A stretch of DNA of 42,515 nt from an uncultured Pseudomonadales bacterium (GCA_937775265.1 CALKBV010000019.1:1-42515), one strand, 5' to 3'; positions 1-9,680 are shown, numbered from the stretch's first letter. The notes: generated by a model not told the origin, from the sequence alone. Numbers and translations: made by a program.

Positions 1-1236
1 ATTCCACAGCAACACGACGTGCCGGTAGTCTTGGCTGCCGCTCATCTCTCTCGAATCAATATCGGGTTCACCGCCATCAACCCAAAGACGATTACCACCT
101 GAACGTCTTGCTGTATCCAGCGCAGAAGTGGCACGGCGAAACAATTCAATCGGTTCCTGATCCCCGCCGGTGCTATGGGCAAGCCCGGCACTAAAGGTAA
201 ACGGCTTGCCCGAATGCTCGTATTCATTGAGTTGCTCCAGAAGCGCAAAAGCGATCTGCTCACCAGCTGTCACAGTGGTGTAGGGCAAACTAATAGATAC
301 CATAGAATTGGCGAATATACTGACCAGGTCTGTCGCTCTCATGGATGAGTCGAGCCTGGCACGCACATCTTCAACAATTTCAGCTAAAACCGCGCTGGTC
401 GCGCCGTCCGGCGAGATCAACACCTGGCAAAAAGATGATTCACTGGGGGACAGTTGACCTGAGCCAAGCATGGCATATCTTTCTATAGCGCCAAGTTTTA
501 CAGGGTCTTCGATATCACCAAGATCTCTCAGGATCAATACCGCACCCTCGTCCATGGGGCCTACAATACCATCGACCAGCTTAGTGGTACCGGGCGCGCG
601 CTGCATTAGAAAAGGTGGCAGCTTAGTCAGGTTCTTGTCACGTAGCGCACTTTTTACGTTACCGGCGACTGATGATTTTTCACCAAGCACTTGACGCCAG
701 GCGGCACCCGTATCCAGGTCCCGCCCCAGCAATTCTCGGGCATCCTGGTTGATGTTGATGATTTTACCTTCCTGATCCAAAAAAATCAGTGCATTGCCAA
801 TACAGGCAAGTGCGGTTTCCAGCAGCTGTTGTTTTTCTTTGAGTTCTTTTTCTACGCGAAATTTATACAGCGCCATTTCAATCGTGATTTGTAGGTCACG
901 ATTCTCAACAGGCTTAATGATGTATCCAAAGGGAGTGACTGTTTTGGCTCTGGCAACGGTGTCTTCGTCAGAGAAGGCGGTGAGAAAAACAATCGGAATG
1001 TCCATCAACGTCTGGATTTTTTCGGCCAGGTCGATACCACTTAAACCGTGGCGCAGCTGGATATCACTTAGCAAGAGGTCCGGCCGGGTTTCAAGCGCGA
1101 GCTCAACCGCTTCTTCGCCGAAAGCGGTGCCAACGACGTCCCAACCCATTTTTGTGAGCCTTTGCCGAATTTCATGCGCGATCAGCGCTTCATCTTCTAC
1201 GATGAGAATTTTTGCCCGAGCCGGTTCCTCAGTCAC
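1..1236 (-). CDS. Response regulator with PAS and degenerate GGDEF domain (3' end cut by window edge)
   Basis: The frame is open from a GTG at 1236 (preceded by GAGGG) to the window edge, 412 codons without a stop, so the C-terminus is missing. Residues about 8-120 form a receiver domain with acidic pocket VEDE, phospho-acceptor Asp58 (LLLSDIQL) and Lys108 (GYIIKPVE). A short linker helix and a PAS-like segment (about 130-215, IFLDQEGKIININQDA) follow. The last third has the layout of a diguanylate cyclase (R-x-x-D-L, then a strand ending in LP, then FSAGLA and ALDTARRSGGNR), but the GGDEF signature position reads FANSMV. It probably senses a phospho-signal and acts through protein contacts rather than making c-di-GMP. 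It lies 42 bp downstream of glcB on the same strand, so co-transcription is likely. The domain calls rest on motifs; the partner kinase is not in view. Confidence 0.85.
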   Translation of the reverse strand, partial: MTEEPARAKILIVEDEALIAHEIRQRLTKMGWDVVGTAFGEEAVELALETRPDLLLSDIQLRHGLSGIDLAEKIQTLMDIPIVFLTAFSDEDTVARAKTVTPFGYIIKPVENRDLQITIEMALYKFRVEKELKEKQQLLETALACIGNALIFLDQEGKIININQDARELLGRDLDTGAAWRQVLGEKSSVAGNVKSALRDKNLTKLPPFLMQRAPGTTKLVDGIVGPMDEGAVLILRDLGDIEDPVKLGAIERYAMLGSGQLSPSESSFCQVLISPDGATSAVLAEIVEDVRARLDSSMRATDLVSIFANSMVSISLPYTTVTAGEQIAFALLEQLNEYEHSGKPFTFSAGLAHSTGGDQEPIELFRRATSALDTARRSGGNRLWVDGGEPDIDSREMSGSQDYRHVVLLWN

Positions 1237-1278
1237 CCTACCCTCGCTTCACACAGTGCCTATATAAGTGGCATGAGG

Positions 1279-3456
1279 TTATGCGCCGAATCGCGCCTTA
1301 GCTTCCTTCCGTCTTGCGTGCAGAACAGGCTCGGTATAACCATTAGGTTGATCCTTACCCTTAAACACAAGATCACACGCCGCCTGGAAGGCTACGTTAT
1401 CATCAAAATTCGGGGCCATGTCCCGATACTCCGCATCTGCTGAATTCTGACGATCAACTACCGCTGCCATTTTTTTCAACGTTTCCATCACCTGCTCTTC
1501 ACTACACACGCCATGGCGAATCCAGTTAGCAATGTGCTGGGAAGATATTCGCAGTGTCGCCCGATCTTCCATCAAACCCACATCATTAATATCCGGAACT
1601 TTCGAACATCCCACGCCCTGGTCAATCCAGCGAACAACGTAACCTAAAATTCCCTGGGCGTTGTTCTCAAGTTCCTGCTGCACATCTTGCTCTGACAGGT
1701 TTTCACCGCTTAGTGTCGGAATGGTCAATAAGTCCGCCAGGTTCGCCCGGCTTCGCGCCTTCAGCTCGTCCTGCCTGCTCATAACATTCAACTGGTGATA
1801 GTGCATCGCATGTAATGTTGCAGCCGTCGGTGAAGGTACCCATGCAGTGTTTGCACCTGCGGCCGGGTGGCCTATTTTCTGCTCCATCATCTGGGCCATT
1901 TCGTCCGGCATTGCCCACATGCCTTTGCCGATCTGCGCCTTACCTTGCAATCCGGCCGCCAGACCAACATCCACATTCCAGTCTTCGTAGGACCTGATCC
2001 AAACCTGCTGCTTCATAGCGGTTTTCTTTACCATCGGACCGGCTTCCATACTGGTGTGAATTTCATCTCCCGTGCGATCAAGAAACCCAGTGTTGATAAA
2101 GATCACACGATCTTTTGCAACGCGGATGCATTCCTTCAGGTTGAGCGTTGTACGCCGCTCTTCGTCCATAATGCCTACTTTCAGCGTATTCACAGGAAGC
2201 CCAAATGCCTTCTCGATTCGCGCAAACAGGTCGACCGTCAGTTTTACTTCTTCGGGGCCGTGCATTTTTGGTTTAACAATATATACGCTGCCCGTCCTGG
2301 AGTTGCTGAGCGAACCCGTCTTGTTCAGATCATGCATCGCAATCAGACTCGTGAACATGCCGTCCATGATGCCTTCCGGTATTTCACTGCCATCAGCCAT
2401 CAGGATGGCATCATTGGTCATCAGGTGGCCAACATTACGAATCAACAGCAGACTCCGACCGTGCAGCGTCACATCATTCCCATCTGCACCCTTATAGATA
2501 CGATCCGGGTTTAACGTGCGCCGAACCACCTGGTCGCCTTTTTTGAATTCTTCAACCAGCTTGCCTGACATCAGACCAAGCCAGTTGCCATATACGATGA
2601 CCTTGTCGTCCGCATCGACGGCAGCAATGGAATCCTCGCAATCCTGGATAGTGGTGAGCGCAGATTCAACCAAAACGTCCTTCATACCCGCTTTTTCATT
2701 TTTACCAATCGAGTCTTCGCGATCGATCTGAATTTCGATATGTAAGCCATTGTGTTTCAACAGAATTCCAGAGGGTTCACCTTCATCGTCAAGGTAACCT
2801 ACAAACTGGTCGGGGTTAGCCAGGCCAGTCGTTTCACCATTTTCAAGCTGGATTTCAACTGCCCCATTCACTATCCGGTAATGGACAGCTTCCTGGTGCT
2901 GCGCACCCTCTAACGGATAGGTTTCATTCAGGAAATTCGCTGCGTATGCAATCACGCGATCACCCCTAACGGTATTATATGCGCCACCTTTTTCGGCGCC
3001 ATCGCTCTCAGGGATAACATCGGTACCATATAGGGCATCGTACAAACTTCCCCAACGTGCGTTAGCTGCGTTCAACGAAAAGCGTGCATTCATCACCGGT
3101 ACTACCAGTTGTGGCCCGGCTGTTAATGCAATTTCCTTGTCTACATTTTCAGTGGTGATTTCAAAATCCGGCCCCTCCTCCAGGAGGTAGCCGATATCAC
3201 GAAGAAAAGCGGTGTATTCGGCTTCATCAATCTGCTGTCCTGCATGCTCCTGATGCCAGGTGTCAATTTTCGACTGGAACTCATCACGCTTCGCCAACAG
3301 GGCTCGATTTCTCGGCACAAATTCTTCAAGAACAGCCTCCATTTCCGACCAAAAATGCGCAGTCGACACGCCCGTGCCCGGCGCAATTTCATTTTCCAGA
3401 AGATCACTCAGAACCTTCGCGATGTTTAACTGGCCAATTGTAACTCTTTCTGTCAT
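1279..3456 (-). CDS. glcB: Malate synthase G
   Basis: Malate synthase G condenses glyoxylate with acetyl-CoA to give malate and CoA in the cytoplasm. The 725-residue product has the usual length of the long G isoform. Recognisable signatures are [17 protein letters not shown], which carries the catalytic arginine region, [14 protein letters not shown], the [16 protein letters not shown] segment, and [17 protein letters not shown], which holds the conserved Cys and catalytic Asp. The ATG at 3456 is preferred: a longer frame begins only at a TTG at 3471, while AAAGTAGAG lies before the ATG. It is divergent from the FMN glutamate-synthase-like gene, sharing a 176-bp intergenic region, and is followed by the response regulator. 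The nearby malyl-CoA-lyase-like gene makes the same substrates that this enzyme uses. Confidence 0.97.
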   Translation of the reverse strand: MTERVTIGQLNIAKVLSDLLENEIAPGTGVSTAHFWSEMEAVLEEFVPRNRALLAKRDEFQSKIDTWHQEHAGQQIDEAEYTAFLRDIGYLLEEGPDFEITTENVDKEIALTAGPQLVVPVMNARFSLNAANARWGSLYDALYGTDVIPESDGAEKGGAYNTVRGDRVIAYAANFLNETYPLEGAQHQEAVHYRIVNGAVEIQLENGETTGLANPDQFVGYLDDEGEPSGILLKHNGLHIEIQIDREDSIGKNEKAGMKDVLVESALTTIQDCEDSIAAVDADDKVIVYGNWLGLMSGKLVEEFKKGDQVVRRTLNPDRIYKGADGNDVTLHGRSLLLIRNVGHLMTNDAILMADGSEIPEGIMDGMFTSLIAMHDLNKTGSLSNSRTGSVYIVKPKMHGPEEVKLTVDLFARIEKAFGLPVNTLKVGIMDEERRTTLNLKECIRVAKDRVIFINTGFLDRTGDEIHTSMEAGPMVKKTAMKQQVWIRSYEDWNVDVGLAAGLQGKAQIGKGMWAMPDEMAQMMEQKIGHPAAGANTAWVPSPTAATLHAMHYHQLNVMSRQDELKARSRANLADLLTIPTLSGENLSEQDVQQELENNAQGILGYVVRWIDQGVGCSKVPDINDVGLMEDRATLRISSQHIANWIRHGVCSEEQVMETLKKMAAVVDRQNSADAEYRDMAPNFDDNVAFQAACDLVFKGKDQPNGYTEPVLHARRKEAKARFGA

Positions 3457-3632
3457 AGCTCTACTTTCCAACTCACTTTGCTTTATACAGCAGATTCAAT
3501 ATTCAGGCACCTCAACGGCACCCTGAAGAAGTCGCATGCTACGCCAATTACCCGTATCTTGCATGTCACGCGACGGTTTTATGAATCATCAAAACCACTT
3601 ATGCTGGCCAAACCAGCCCCAAAGGAAAGGAA

Positions 3633-5138
3633 ATGGAATTTAGCCGGCTACACCACTACGTGCAGGTTGTTACCACGCTATTAGTCGATGGTTTTGTAAT
3701 TGGTTTCACGGCGTTGATCATCGCAGTCATCGTTATGTACATTGCCGATATTACCCAAACATCCCACGCTATTCGCAGGAACTACCCGGTCGTTGGTCGC
3801 TTCCGCTACCTGTTTGAGAACATGGGTGAATTCTTTCGACAGTATTTTTTTGCTCAAGACCGAGAAGAATTGCCTTTCAATCGGGCAGAACGCGCCTGGG
3901 TGTATCGCTCCGCCAAAAATGTGGACAGCACGGTCGCTTTCGGCTCGACCAGAAGTCTGAATCCGCCGGGCACTGTTATCTTCTCAAATACTGCCTTTCC
4001 TAAACTGACAGGCGATTCTGTAGATAGCCAAGAGATGGAGATCGGTCCGCACTGCCGGGAGCCCTACCGACCACTGTCGATATTCAATATTTCAGCCATG
4101 AGCTACGGTGCCATTTCAAAACCGGCCATCCTGGCCCTGTCGAAAGGCGCAAAAATGGCCGGTTGCTGGATAAATACCGGTGAAGGCGGGTTAAGCCCAT
4201 TTCATCTGCAAGGCGGCGCCGATATTGTCATGCAAATTGGCACAGCAAAATACGGTGTTCGGGACCAGGAGGGAAAGCTAAGCGACGACAAACTAAGGGA
4301 AATCAGTGCTATCGCTCAGGTTAAAATGTTCGAATTGAAATTGAGCCAAGGCGCCAAGCCTGGAAAGGGTGGCATGCTACCTGGTGAAAAAGTCAGTGAA
4401 GAAATTGCCGCTATTCGCGGTATTCCAGAAGGTCAGGATTCCATCAGCCCAAATCGCCATCCTGAGATTGACTCAGTAGAGGATTTGCTGGATACCATCG
4501 AACACATCCGTGACATCACAGGGAAGCCCACGGGCTTTAAGATAGTCCTAGGCGACGATCATTTTGCCGAAGAGCTTTGCATGGCCATTAACGCGCGGGG
4601 AGTAGCGTCAGCCCCCGATTTCATCACTCTCGATAGCGCTGACGGCGGCACAGGTGCTGCACCTCAAAGCCTTATTGACTACATGGGCTTACCCCTGAGG
4701 GAAAGTCTACCGATACTCGCTAATTCCCTTATCAAGCATAACCTTAAGCGCCGGATTCGTGTGATTGCATCGGGTAAGCTGGTCGACCCCGCATCCGTCG
4801 CCTGGGCACTTTGCCTGGGCGCCGACTTCGCCGTTTCTGCTCGTGGTTTCATGTTTGCCTTGGGCTGCATTCAGGCACTCCAATGCAACAAAAACAGCTG
4901 CCCTACTGGGATTACAACGAATAACCCTTCGCTTCAGAAGGGGCTGGTTGTGAGCGATAAAGCAGAGCGTGTCAAAAATTACTGCCATAACATGAACTAC
5001 GAAGTTGGTGTTATCGCTCATGCCTGCGGTGTCGAAGAACCTCGCCGGTTATCGCGCCATCACGCCAGGGTGGTGACTGATACCGGACAATCTATCTCTT
5101 TGAAAGAGCTACACAAGCTACCCATAAACGCTGACTAA
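3633..5138 (+). CDS. Membrane-anchored FMN-binding glutamate synthase family protein
   Basis: 501 residues. An N-terminal hydrophobic helix (about residues 13-38) is followed by a stand-alone glutamate-synthase FMN domain, as in the GltB2/archaeal-type proteins that lack the glutaminase domain. Visible signatures are SAMSYGAISKPAI, GEGGLSP, the barrel strands KIVLGDDHF and LDSADGGTGAAP, and the iron-sulfur cysteines C412, C418 and C423 (C-x5-C-x4-C in CIQALQCNKNSCPTG), which bind a 3Fe-4S cluster in the family. The start is set by a strong AAAGGAAAGG just before ATG 3633. Members of this family transfer electrons or amino groups in glutamate synthesis or as N-methylglutamate synthase subunits; the partner subunits are not present here, so the exact reaction is unknown. 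It is the first gene of a plus-strand run of five. Confidence 0.9.
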   Translation: MEFSRLHHYVQVVTTLLVDGFVIGFTALIIAVIVMYIADITQTSHAIRRNYPVVGRFRYLFENMGEFFRQYFFAQDREELPFNRAERAWVYRSAKNVDSTVAFGSTRSLNPPGTVIFSNTAFPKLTGDSVDSQEMEIGPHCREPYRPLSIFNISAMSYGAISKPAILALSKGAKMAGCWINTGEGGLSPFHLQGGADIVMQIGTAKYGVRDQEGKLSDDKLREISAIAQVKMFELKLSQGAKPGKGGMLPGEKVSEEIAAIRGIPEGQDSISPNRHPEIDSVEDLLDTIEHIRDITGKPTGFKIVLGDDHFAEELCMAINARGVASAPDFITLDSADGGTGAAPQSLIDYMGLPLRESLPILANSLIKHNLKRRIRVIASGKLVDPASVAWALCLGADFAVSARGFMFALGCIQALQCNKNSCPTGITTNNPSLQKGLVVSDKAERVKNYCHNMNYEVGVIAHACGVEEPRRLSRHHARVVTDTGQSISLKELHKLPINAD

Positions 5139-5166
5139 AAACCAAAACCATCAAGGAGTGTTAAGA

Positions 5167-5892
5167 ATGCTGGACACAGAAATAGATATTGTCACTAACG
5201 ATGGAAACATGAACACCTTCATTTCACATCCGGAAGAAGGAGGACCATATCCCGTCATTCTGTTTCTAATGGACGCTCCGGGGTACCGCGAAGAACTTCA
5301 TGATATGGCTCGAAGAATAGCCACGGCAGGGTACTACGTAATGTTGCCCAATCTTTACTATCGCCGCACGCGGGAACCCATGATTAACGGTGTGCCAGAA
5401 AGCCGCGAGATTATGTTTGGTCATATGAATAGTCTTTCCAATTCGATGGTCGTGGATGATTGCAGGGCACTGCTGGACTTTGCTGATTCGCAGGTTGCAG
5501 CGAGTGATGGGGCTGTCGGTTGCACGGGATATTGCATGAGCGGCCCCTTCGCCTTCGCCGCGGCCGCACAGCTAGCTGATCGCATCAAAGCATCAGCTTC
5601 CTTCCACGGGGTCAGACTTTGCGTTGATACCGACGATTCACCTCACCTAGATGCCGACAAGATACAGGGCGAAATGTACTTCGGCATGGCAGAGACAGAT
5701 GACTGGGCACCACCAGAAATGGTTGAAGCCCTGGACAAACATATGCAGACTACCGGCGCTAATTACCGCATTGAATGGTACCCGGGCACACATCATGGGT
5801 TTGTCTTTCCATTGCGCGAGGGTAAATACCACAAAGAATCAGCAGAACGACATTACGAACGATTGTTTGCGATGTTCGAAAGAAATTTATAA
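5167..5892 (+). CDS. Dienelactone hydrolase family protein
   Basis: 241 residues, a full-length cytoplasmic alpha/beta hydrolase of the dienelactone hydrolase type. The Cys-Asp-His triad is visible: C123 in GYCMSG, D178 or D179 in AETDDWAPPE, and H209 or H210 in GTHHGF. Family members hydrolyse dienelactones of the chloroaromatic/muconate routes or related ester and thioester bonds; no chlorocatechol genes are nearby, so the substrate is open. ATG 5167 is chosen because AAGGAG (5153-5158) sits 8 nt upstream; a GTG at 5158 overlaps this site. It starts 28 bp after the glutamate-synthase-like gene, and its stop codon overlaps the AAGGA of the next gene, which suggests a single operon. Confidence 0.93.
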   Translation: MLDTEIDIVTNDGNMNTFISHPEEGGPYPVILFLMDAPGYREELHDMARRIATAGYYVMLPNLYYRRTREPMINGVPESREIMFGHMNSLSNSMVVDDCRALLDFADSQVAASDGAVGCTGYCMSGPFAFAAAAQLADRIKASASFHGVRLCVDTDDSPHLDADKIQGEMYFGMAETDDWAPPEMVEALDKHMQTTGANYRIEWYPGTHHGFVFPLREGKYHKESAERHYERLFAMFERNL

Positions 5893-5901
5893 GGATCTCA
5901 A

Positions 5902-6813
5902 ATGTCTCGCCCCCAACGATTAAGAAGGTGCCAGTTATCCGTTCCCGGCAGTAGTGAAAAAATGATGGCGAAGTCTGCTGGCCTTGATTGCGACCATGTG
6001 TTCCTGGATCTGGAAGATGCAGTTGCACCCAACGTAAAGTCAGACGCCCGTGGCATGATTGTTGATGCCTTGAACAAACACGACTGGAAACCCAAAACGC
6101 TTTGCGTACGAATCAATGACGTCGAAACCGAATACTGTCACGACGATATCATCGAAGTCGTGACAGGTGCCGGTGACAAACTCGATACGATCATGCTAAC
6201 AAAAGCAAAAAGCGCACACGACGTCATGTTCGTGCATATGATGCTCGACCAGCTCGAAGCAAAACTTGGACTCAAGAACAGAATCGGTATTGAGTGCCTG
6301 ATCGAAGAAGTCGAAGGCATGATGAACGTAGAAGAAATCGCAGCATGCAGCAATAGACTCGAGTGCCTGATTTTTGGTATGGGTGACTACTCTGCATCCC
6401 AGGTGATGAATATTGAGAACATCGGCGGAGACAGCGCCAGCTATCCACCTGACCTCTGGCACTACCCAAGATACAAGCTGATTATCGCGTCTCGCGCCAA
6501 TGGCCTGGACCCTGTTGATGGTCCATTCGCGGATTTCCGCAATCCGGACTTTTTCAGAACGGAGTGTGAGCGAGGTAACGTCCTGGGGATGGCCGGAAAA
6601 TGGGCAATTCATCCTAGCCAGGTCGAACTTGCACAGGATGCTTTTTCTCCCAGCGCAAAAGCCGTGAGTTCCGCGAGGAAACAACAAAAAGCTTATGATG
6701 AGGCGCTGAAACAGGGGCTTGGTGCCATCCAGGTGGATGGTGTCATGGTCGATGCAGCCAGTGTGCGTATCCTGAAGAACATCATCGACAAGGCCGAATT
6801 AATCGGCATGTAA
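5902..6813 (+). CDS. HpcH/HpaI (CitE-like) lyase, probable malyl-CoA or beta-methylmalyl-CoA lyase
   Basis: 303 residues of the CitE/HpcH-HpaI aldolase fold. It begins with a lyase-like RCQLSVPGSSEKMM and keeps R70 (CVRIND), the LDLEDAVAP strand, E131 (GIECLIEEVEG) and D162 (FGMGDYSA), the arginine/acidic set used for CoA-thioester and Mg2+ binding. PVDGPFADF and GMAGKWAIHPSQV are typical of L-malyl-CoA/beta-methylmalyl-CoA lyases. Those enzymes reversibly split malyl-CoA into glyoxylate and acetyl-CoA, or methylmalyl-CoA into glyoxylate and propionyl-CoA. ATG 5902 follows AAGGA at 5891-5895, embedded in the stop of the hydrolase gene. The divergent malate synthase would consume both products. 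Citramalyl-CoA lyase is an alternative. Confidence 0.87.
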   Translation: MSRPQRLRRCQLSVPGSSEKMMAKSAGLDCDHVFLDLEDAVAPNVKSDARGMIVDALNKHDWKPKTLCVRINDVETEYCHDDIIEVVTGAGDKLDTIMLTKAKSAHDVMFVHMMLDQLEAKLGLKNRIGIECLIEEVEGMMNVEEIAACSNRLECLIFGMGDYSASQVMNIENIGGDSASYPPDLWHYPRYKLIIASRANGLDPVDGPFADFRNPDFFRTECERGNVLGMAGKWAIHPSQVELAQDAFSPSAKAVSSARKQQKAYDEALKQGLGAIQVDGVMVDAASVRILKNIIDKAELIGM

Positions 6814-6833
6814 CGCCAAAAAATGAACTCAAC

Positions 6834-8066
6834 ATGATTAACAGACGTTTTGCTTTGGGTGTTGTTTTTTTTACAGCACTCATGGACTCAATTGGCTTTG
6901 GCATCATTCTACCGGTGACGCCGACTCTGTTGATGGAAGTCAGTGACCAGGGACTTTCAAGCTCTGCCGTGTACGGTGGCTGGTTGATGTTTTCCTTCGC
7001 TATCATGCAATTCGTCTCTATGCCGGTACTTGGGAACCTCTCCGACGCTTACGGACGAAAACCAGTCCTGTTAGGTTCGCTATTGGTACTAAGCATCAAC
7101 TACCTGATCATGGGCCTGGCACAATCCCTGGTGCTGCTGTTTATCGGCAGGCTGATCTCTGGCATAGGGTCTGCAACATTTAGCACCTGTAACGCATACA
7201 TTGCAGACACTACCTCAGTCGAAGAACGTGCTCAGTTCTTTGGTTTGATGGGTGCTGCTTTTGGCCTGGGATTCGTTATCGGGCCTGTCCTGGGAGGCTT
7301 TCTTGGGGAATATGGAAGCCGGGTGCCATTCTTTGCCACCGCTGGGCTGATTTTCTTTAACCTGTTAGTCGGGCTGATTTTCCTGCCGGAGTCCCATACG
7401 CCGAACAACCGACGCCCCTTTGAAATACGTCGCGCAAATCCGTTTTCTGCCATGAAACAGATGAGTCAATTCAAGGTTGCCTTCGGAATTATCGGCGTCC
7501 TGTTCCTGTACAACATGGGTCACCACGCGCTGCCCGCCGTGTGGACTTTTTGGGGCATCGAAAAATTCAACTGGACACCACGAGAGATCGGCTACAGCCT
7601 CGGCTTCATTGGTATCCTGATGGTGTTTTCACAGGGCTACCTGATAAGAATTGTGATACCTGCCATTGGCATGCGGTGGGCTGGTGTCGTCGGACTCAGC
7701 TTCACTATCACTGCCTTCCTGGGATATGCAATGTCGCAAACGCCGACCATGGCCTACATGTTTATGATCGCCGGTGCCCTGGGGGGGCTTGCGGGCCCAG
7801 CCATGAGCGGCATTGCTTCAAGTCAGGTCGGCCCGGATCAGCAAGGGGAATTACAGGGTGCGATTGGTAGCGTCGGGTCACTGACGAACATCATCAGTCC
7901 ACTACTTATGACGATGGTTTTCGGGATCTATACTGGCTCGGATGCCCCCTTCTACTTCCCGGGTGCTCCTTTCATTCTTGCAGCGATACTCACCATGATG
8001 AGTCTCGCCTTATTTTTCCGAATCACTATTGGGTTCGCTCAAAAAGAGACTGCGGTCCAAGCGTAA
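6834..8066 (+). CDS. MFS transporter, DHA1/TetA-like
   Basis: 410 residues with about 12 hydrophobic segments, the size and layout of the DHA1 drug:H+ antiporter branch. The first helix (FFTALMDSIGFGIILPVTP) matches the TetA-type start, and cytoplasmic motif A is present as GNLSDAYGRKPVLL between helices 2 and 3. It is an inner-membrane exporter or carrier driven by the proton gradient. It starts 20 bp after the lyase gene with no clear Shine-Dalgarno, so translation may be coupled. Its position between metabolic genes suggests export or uptake of a pathway intermediate rather than antibiotic resistance, but the substrate cannot be read from the sequence. Confidence 0.9.
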   Translation: MINRRFALGVVFFTALMDSIGFGIILPVTPTLLMEVSDQGLSSSAVYGGWLMFSFAIMQFVSMPVLGNLSDAYGRKPVLLGSLLVLSINYLIMGLAQSLVLLFIGRLISGIGSATFSTCNAYIADTTSVEERAQFFGLMGAAFGLGFVIGPVLGGFLGEYGSRVPFFATAGLIFFNLLVGLIFLPESHTPNNRRPFEIRRANPFSAMKQMSQFKVAFGIIGVLFLYNMGHHALPAVWTFWGIEKFNWTPREIGYSLGFIGILMVFSQGYLIRIVIPAIGMRWAGVVGLSFTITAFLGYAMSQTPTMAYMFMIAGALGGLAGPAMSGIASSQVGPDQQGELQGAIGSVGSLTNIISPLLMTMVFGIYTGSDAPFYFPGAPFILAAILTMMSLALFFRITIGFAQKETAVQA

Positions 8067-8130
8067 CAAGGTAATCGCTCAAAGCCCAAGGCAGGAAAGA
8101 TTTCACCCATATTATTGTATTCTCTATTTT

Positions 8131-9546
8131 ATGAATGAACTTTGCGCAAAAACCGCCGTGGAACTTCGCAATCTGATTGGCGAAAAAGAAATCAGCGCCG
8201 TCGAGTTACTGGATGCCCATCTCGAACAGATCGAGTTAACCAACCCCTCGTTGAACGCCATCGTGACTCTGGTCCCCTATCACGCTAAAGAGATGGCGCA
8301 AAAAGTCGACCATCAAATTGCAAGAGGTGAAAACCCCGGGTTGCTGGCAGGACTCCCTATTGCACATAAAGACCTTGTTCAAACCAAAGCTATCAGAACC
8401 ACTTTTGGCTCACGGCTGTTTAAAAATTTCGTCCCCAAGGAAAACGCGCTGATCGTGCAACGCTTGATCGACGCGGGCGGCATCACTATCGGAAAAACAA
8501 ACGTGCCGGAATGGGGAGCTGGCTCACAGACTTTTAATGATGTGTTTGGCGAAACGAAAAACCCGTTTGACCTGACTCGAACATGTGGGGGTAGTTCTGG
8601 CGGGGCGGCAGTAGCGCTTGCGGCAAGGATGGTCCCGCTCGCAGATGGCAGCGACATGGGTGGTTCGCTGCGTAATCCGGCTAGCTTTTGTAACGTTGTC
8701 GGGTTCAGGACCAGCGCTGGCCGGGTGCCCGCCTATCCTGTCCCTGATGGCTGGAGCAGCCTTGGCGTCCTCGGCCCGATGGCTCGCACTGTTTCAGATT
8801 GCGCATTGATGCTGGCCGCTATTACAGGGCCTGATGACAGAACCCCCATTTCACTACCTGATTCTGCAGCGCTATTTCTGCAAACACTCCATAGCGATCA
8901 AAAGGGGGCCCGAGTTGCTTTCTCAACTGACTTCGGAGGGCAACTCCCGGTCGAACCTGCGGTCCGGAATATTATTACACAGGGCGTGCAAGTGTTGTCA
9001 GACCTAGGGTGCAAGGTCAGTGAAAGCTGTCCTGATTTCAGTGGGGCGGATGAAGTGTTTAAGACCCTGCGGGCATGGAGCTTTGCGTCACGCCATGGCG
9101 AAGATATCAGGCGGTATCCAGAACAGTACAAGGAAACTATTATCTGGAATGTCGAAGCAGGGTTGAAACTGTCCGGCACTGATGTCTCAGAAGCCAACAA
9201 AGCACGCACCCAAATTTACCAGCGCGTTAACACCTTCTTCCAGGACTATGACTTTCTGGTACTGCCGGTAACCCAAGTAGCACCCTTCCCCCTCGCCAAC
9301 GAGTACGTTACCAGCATCAACGGCACCCGGATGGAAACTTACATAGACTGGATGAAATCCTGCTACTACATAACCGTCACAGGCCTACCCGCAATCTCGA
9401 TACCCTGCGGATTTACGCCGGGGGGGTTACCGGTCGGCATACAGATCATTGGCAAACCACTGCAGGAACTGGCCGTTCTGAGGATCGCTTATGCTTTCGA
9501 GCAGGCAACAAACACCTGGAAAACCCAGCCAAACATCTGCATCTAA
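8131..9546 (+). CDS. Amidase (amidase-signature family)
   Basis: 471 residues, a complete amidase-signature hydrolase. The Ser-cisSer-Lys triad is visible: K80 (AHKDLVQT), the GGSSGGAA loop with S155/S156, and nucleophile S179 in GSDMGGSLRNPA. It hydrolyses a carboxylic amide to acid and ammonia in the cytoplasm. It resembles GatA, but no gatB or gatC is nearby, so a catabolic amidase is more likely. ATG 8131 gives the usual N-terminus (CAKTAVELRNLIGEKEISAVELLDAH has the family helix pattern), yet no ribosome-binding site is visible; an upstream in-frame extension would overlap the MFS gene and is not family-like. It ends the plus-strand run begun at 3633. Released ammonia could feed the glutamate-synthase-like protein (inference). 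Confidence 0.92.
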   Translation: MNELCAKTAVELRNLIGEKEISAVELLDAHLEQIELTNPSLNAIVTLVPYHAKEMAQKVDHQIARGENPGLLAGLPIAHKDLVQTKAIRTTFGSRLFKNFVPKENALIVQRLIDAGGITIGKTNVPEWGAGSQTFNDVFGETKNPFDLTRTCGGSSGGAAVALAARMVPLADGSDMGGSLRNPASFCNVVGFRTSAGRVPAYPVPDGWSSLGVLGPMARTVSDCALMLAAITGPDDRTPISLPDSAALFLQTLHSDQKGARVAFSTDFGGQLPVEPAVRNIITQGVQVLSDLGCKVSESCPDFSGADEVFKTLRAWSFASRHGEDIRRYPEQYKETIIWNVEAGLKLSGTDVSEANKARTQIYQRVNTFFQDYDFLVLPVTQVAPFPLANEYVTSINGTRMETYIDWMKSCYYITVTGLPAISIPCGFTPGGLPVGIQIIGKPLQELAVLRIAYAFEQATNTWKTQPNICI

Positions 9547-9607
9547 AAGCGCACGTATCCACAAACTTCATGCATCGGAAAGCAAGATCAGTTATAGTGC
9601 GTTGAGT

Positions 9608-9680
9608 TCCTTGGGGGTGGTAGTACACCTGAGATCAAACCCCAGAACCTGATCCGGTTAGTACCGGCGTAGGAAAAGGA
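9608..9680 (+). promoter_or_regulatory. TPP (THI-box) riboswitch
   Basis: All hallmarks of a thiamine pyrophosphate aptamer are present: closing stem TCCTT (9608-9612) with AAGGA (9676-9680), the conserved CTGAGA (9629-9634), and ACCTGATC (9647-9654) followed by GGTTAGTACCGGCGTAGG. The P3 hairpin GGTG/CACC is also visible. It lies directly upstream of a TonB receptor and PnuT, a known regulon arrangement for thiamine uptake. Binding of TPP is expected to shut off these genes. Confidence 0.95.

Noticed and set aside
1867..2514. 215-residue open frame on the plus strand
   Set aside because: It lies wholly antisense to malate synthase G, whose conserved motifs fix the coding strand.
3457..3632. 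Promoter hexamers between the divergent glcB and glutamate-synthase-like genes
   Set aside because: Boxes such as TTGAAT and TATAAA occur but with unacceptable spacing, so no promoter is claimed.
8029..8130. Longer amidase start overlapping the MFS gene
   Set aside because: The added residues are Arg-rich and not family-like, and they would overlap the end of the transporter; ATG 8131 gives the normal N-terminus.
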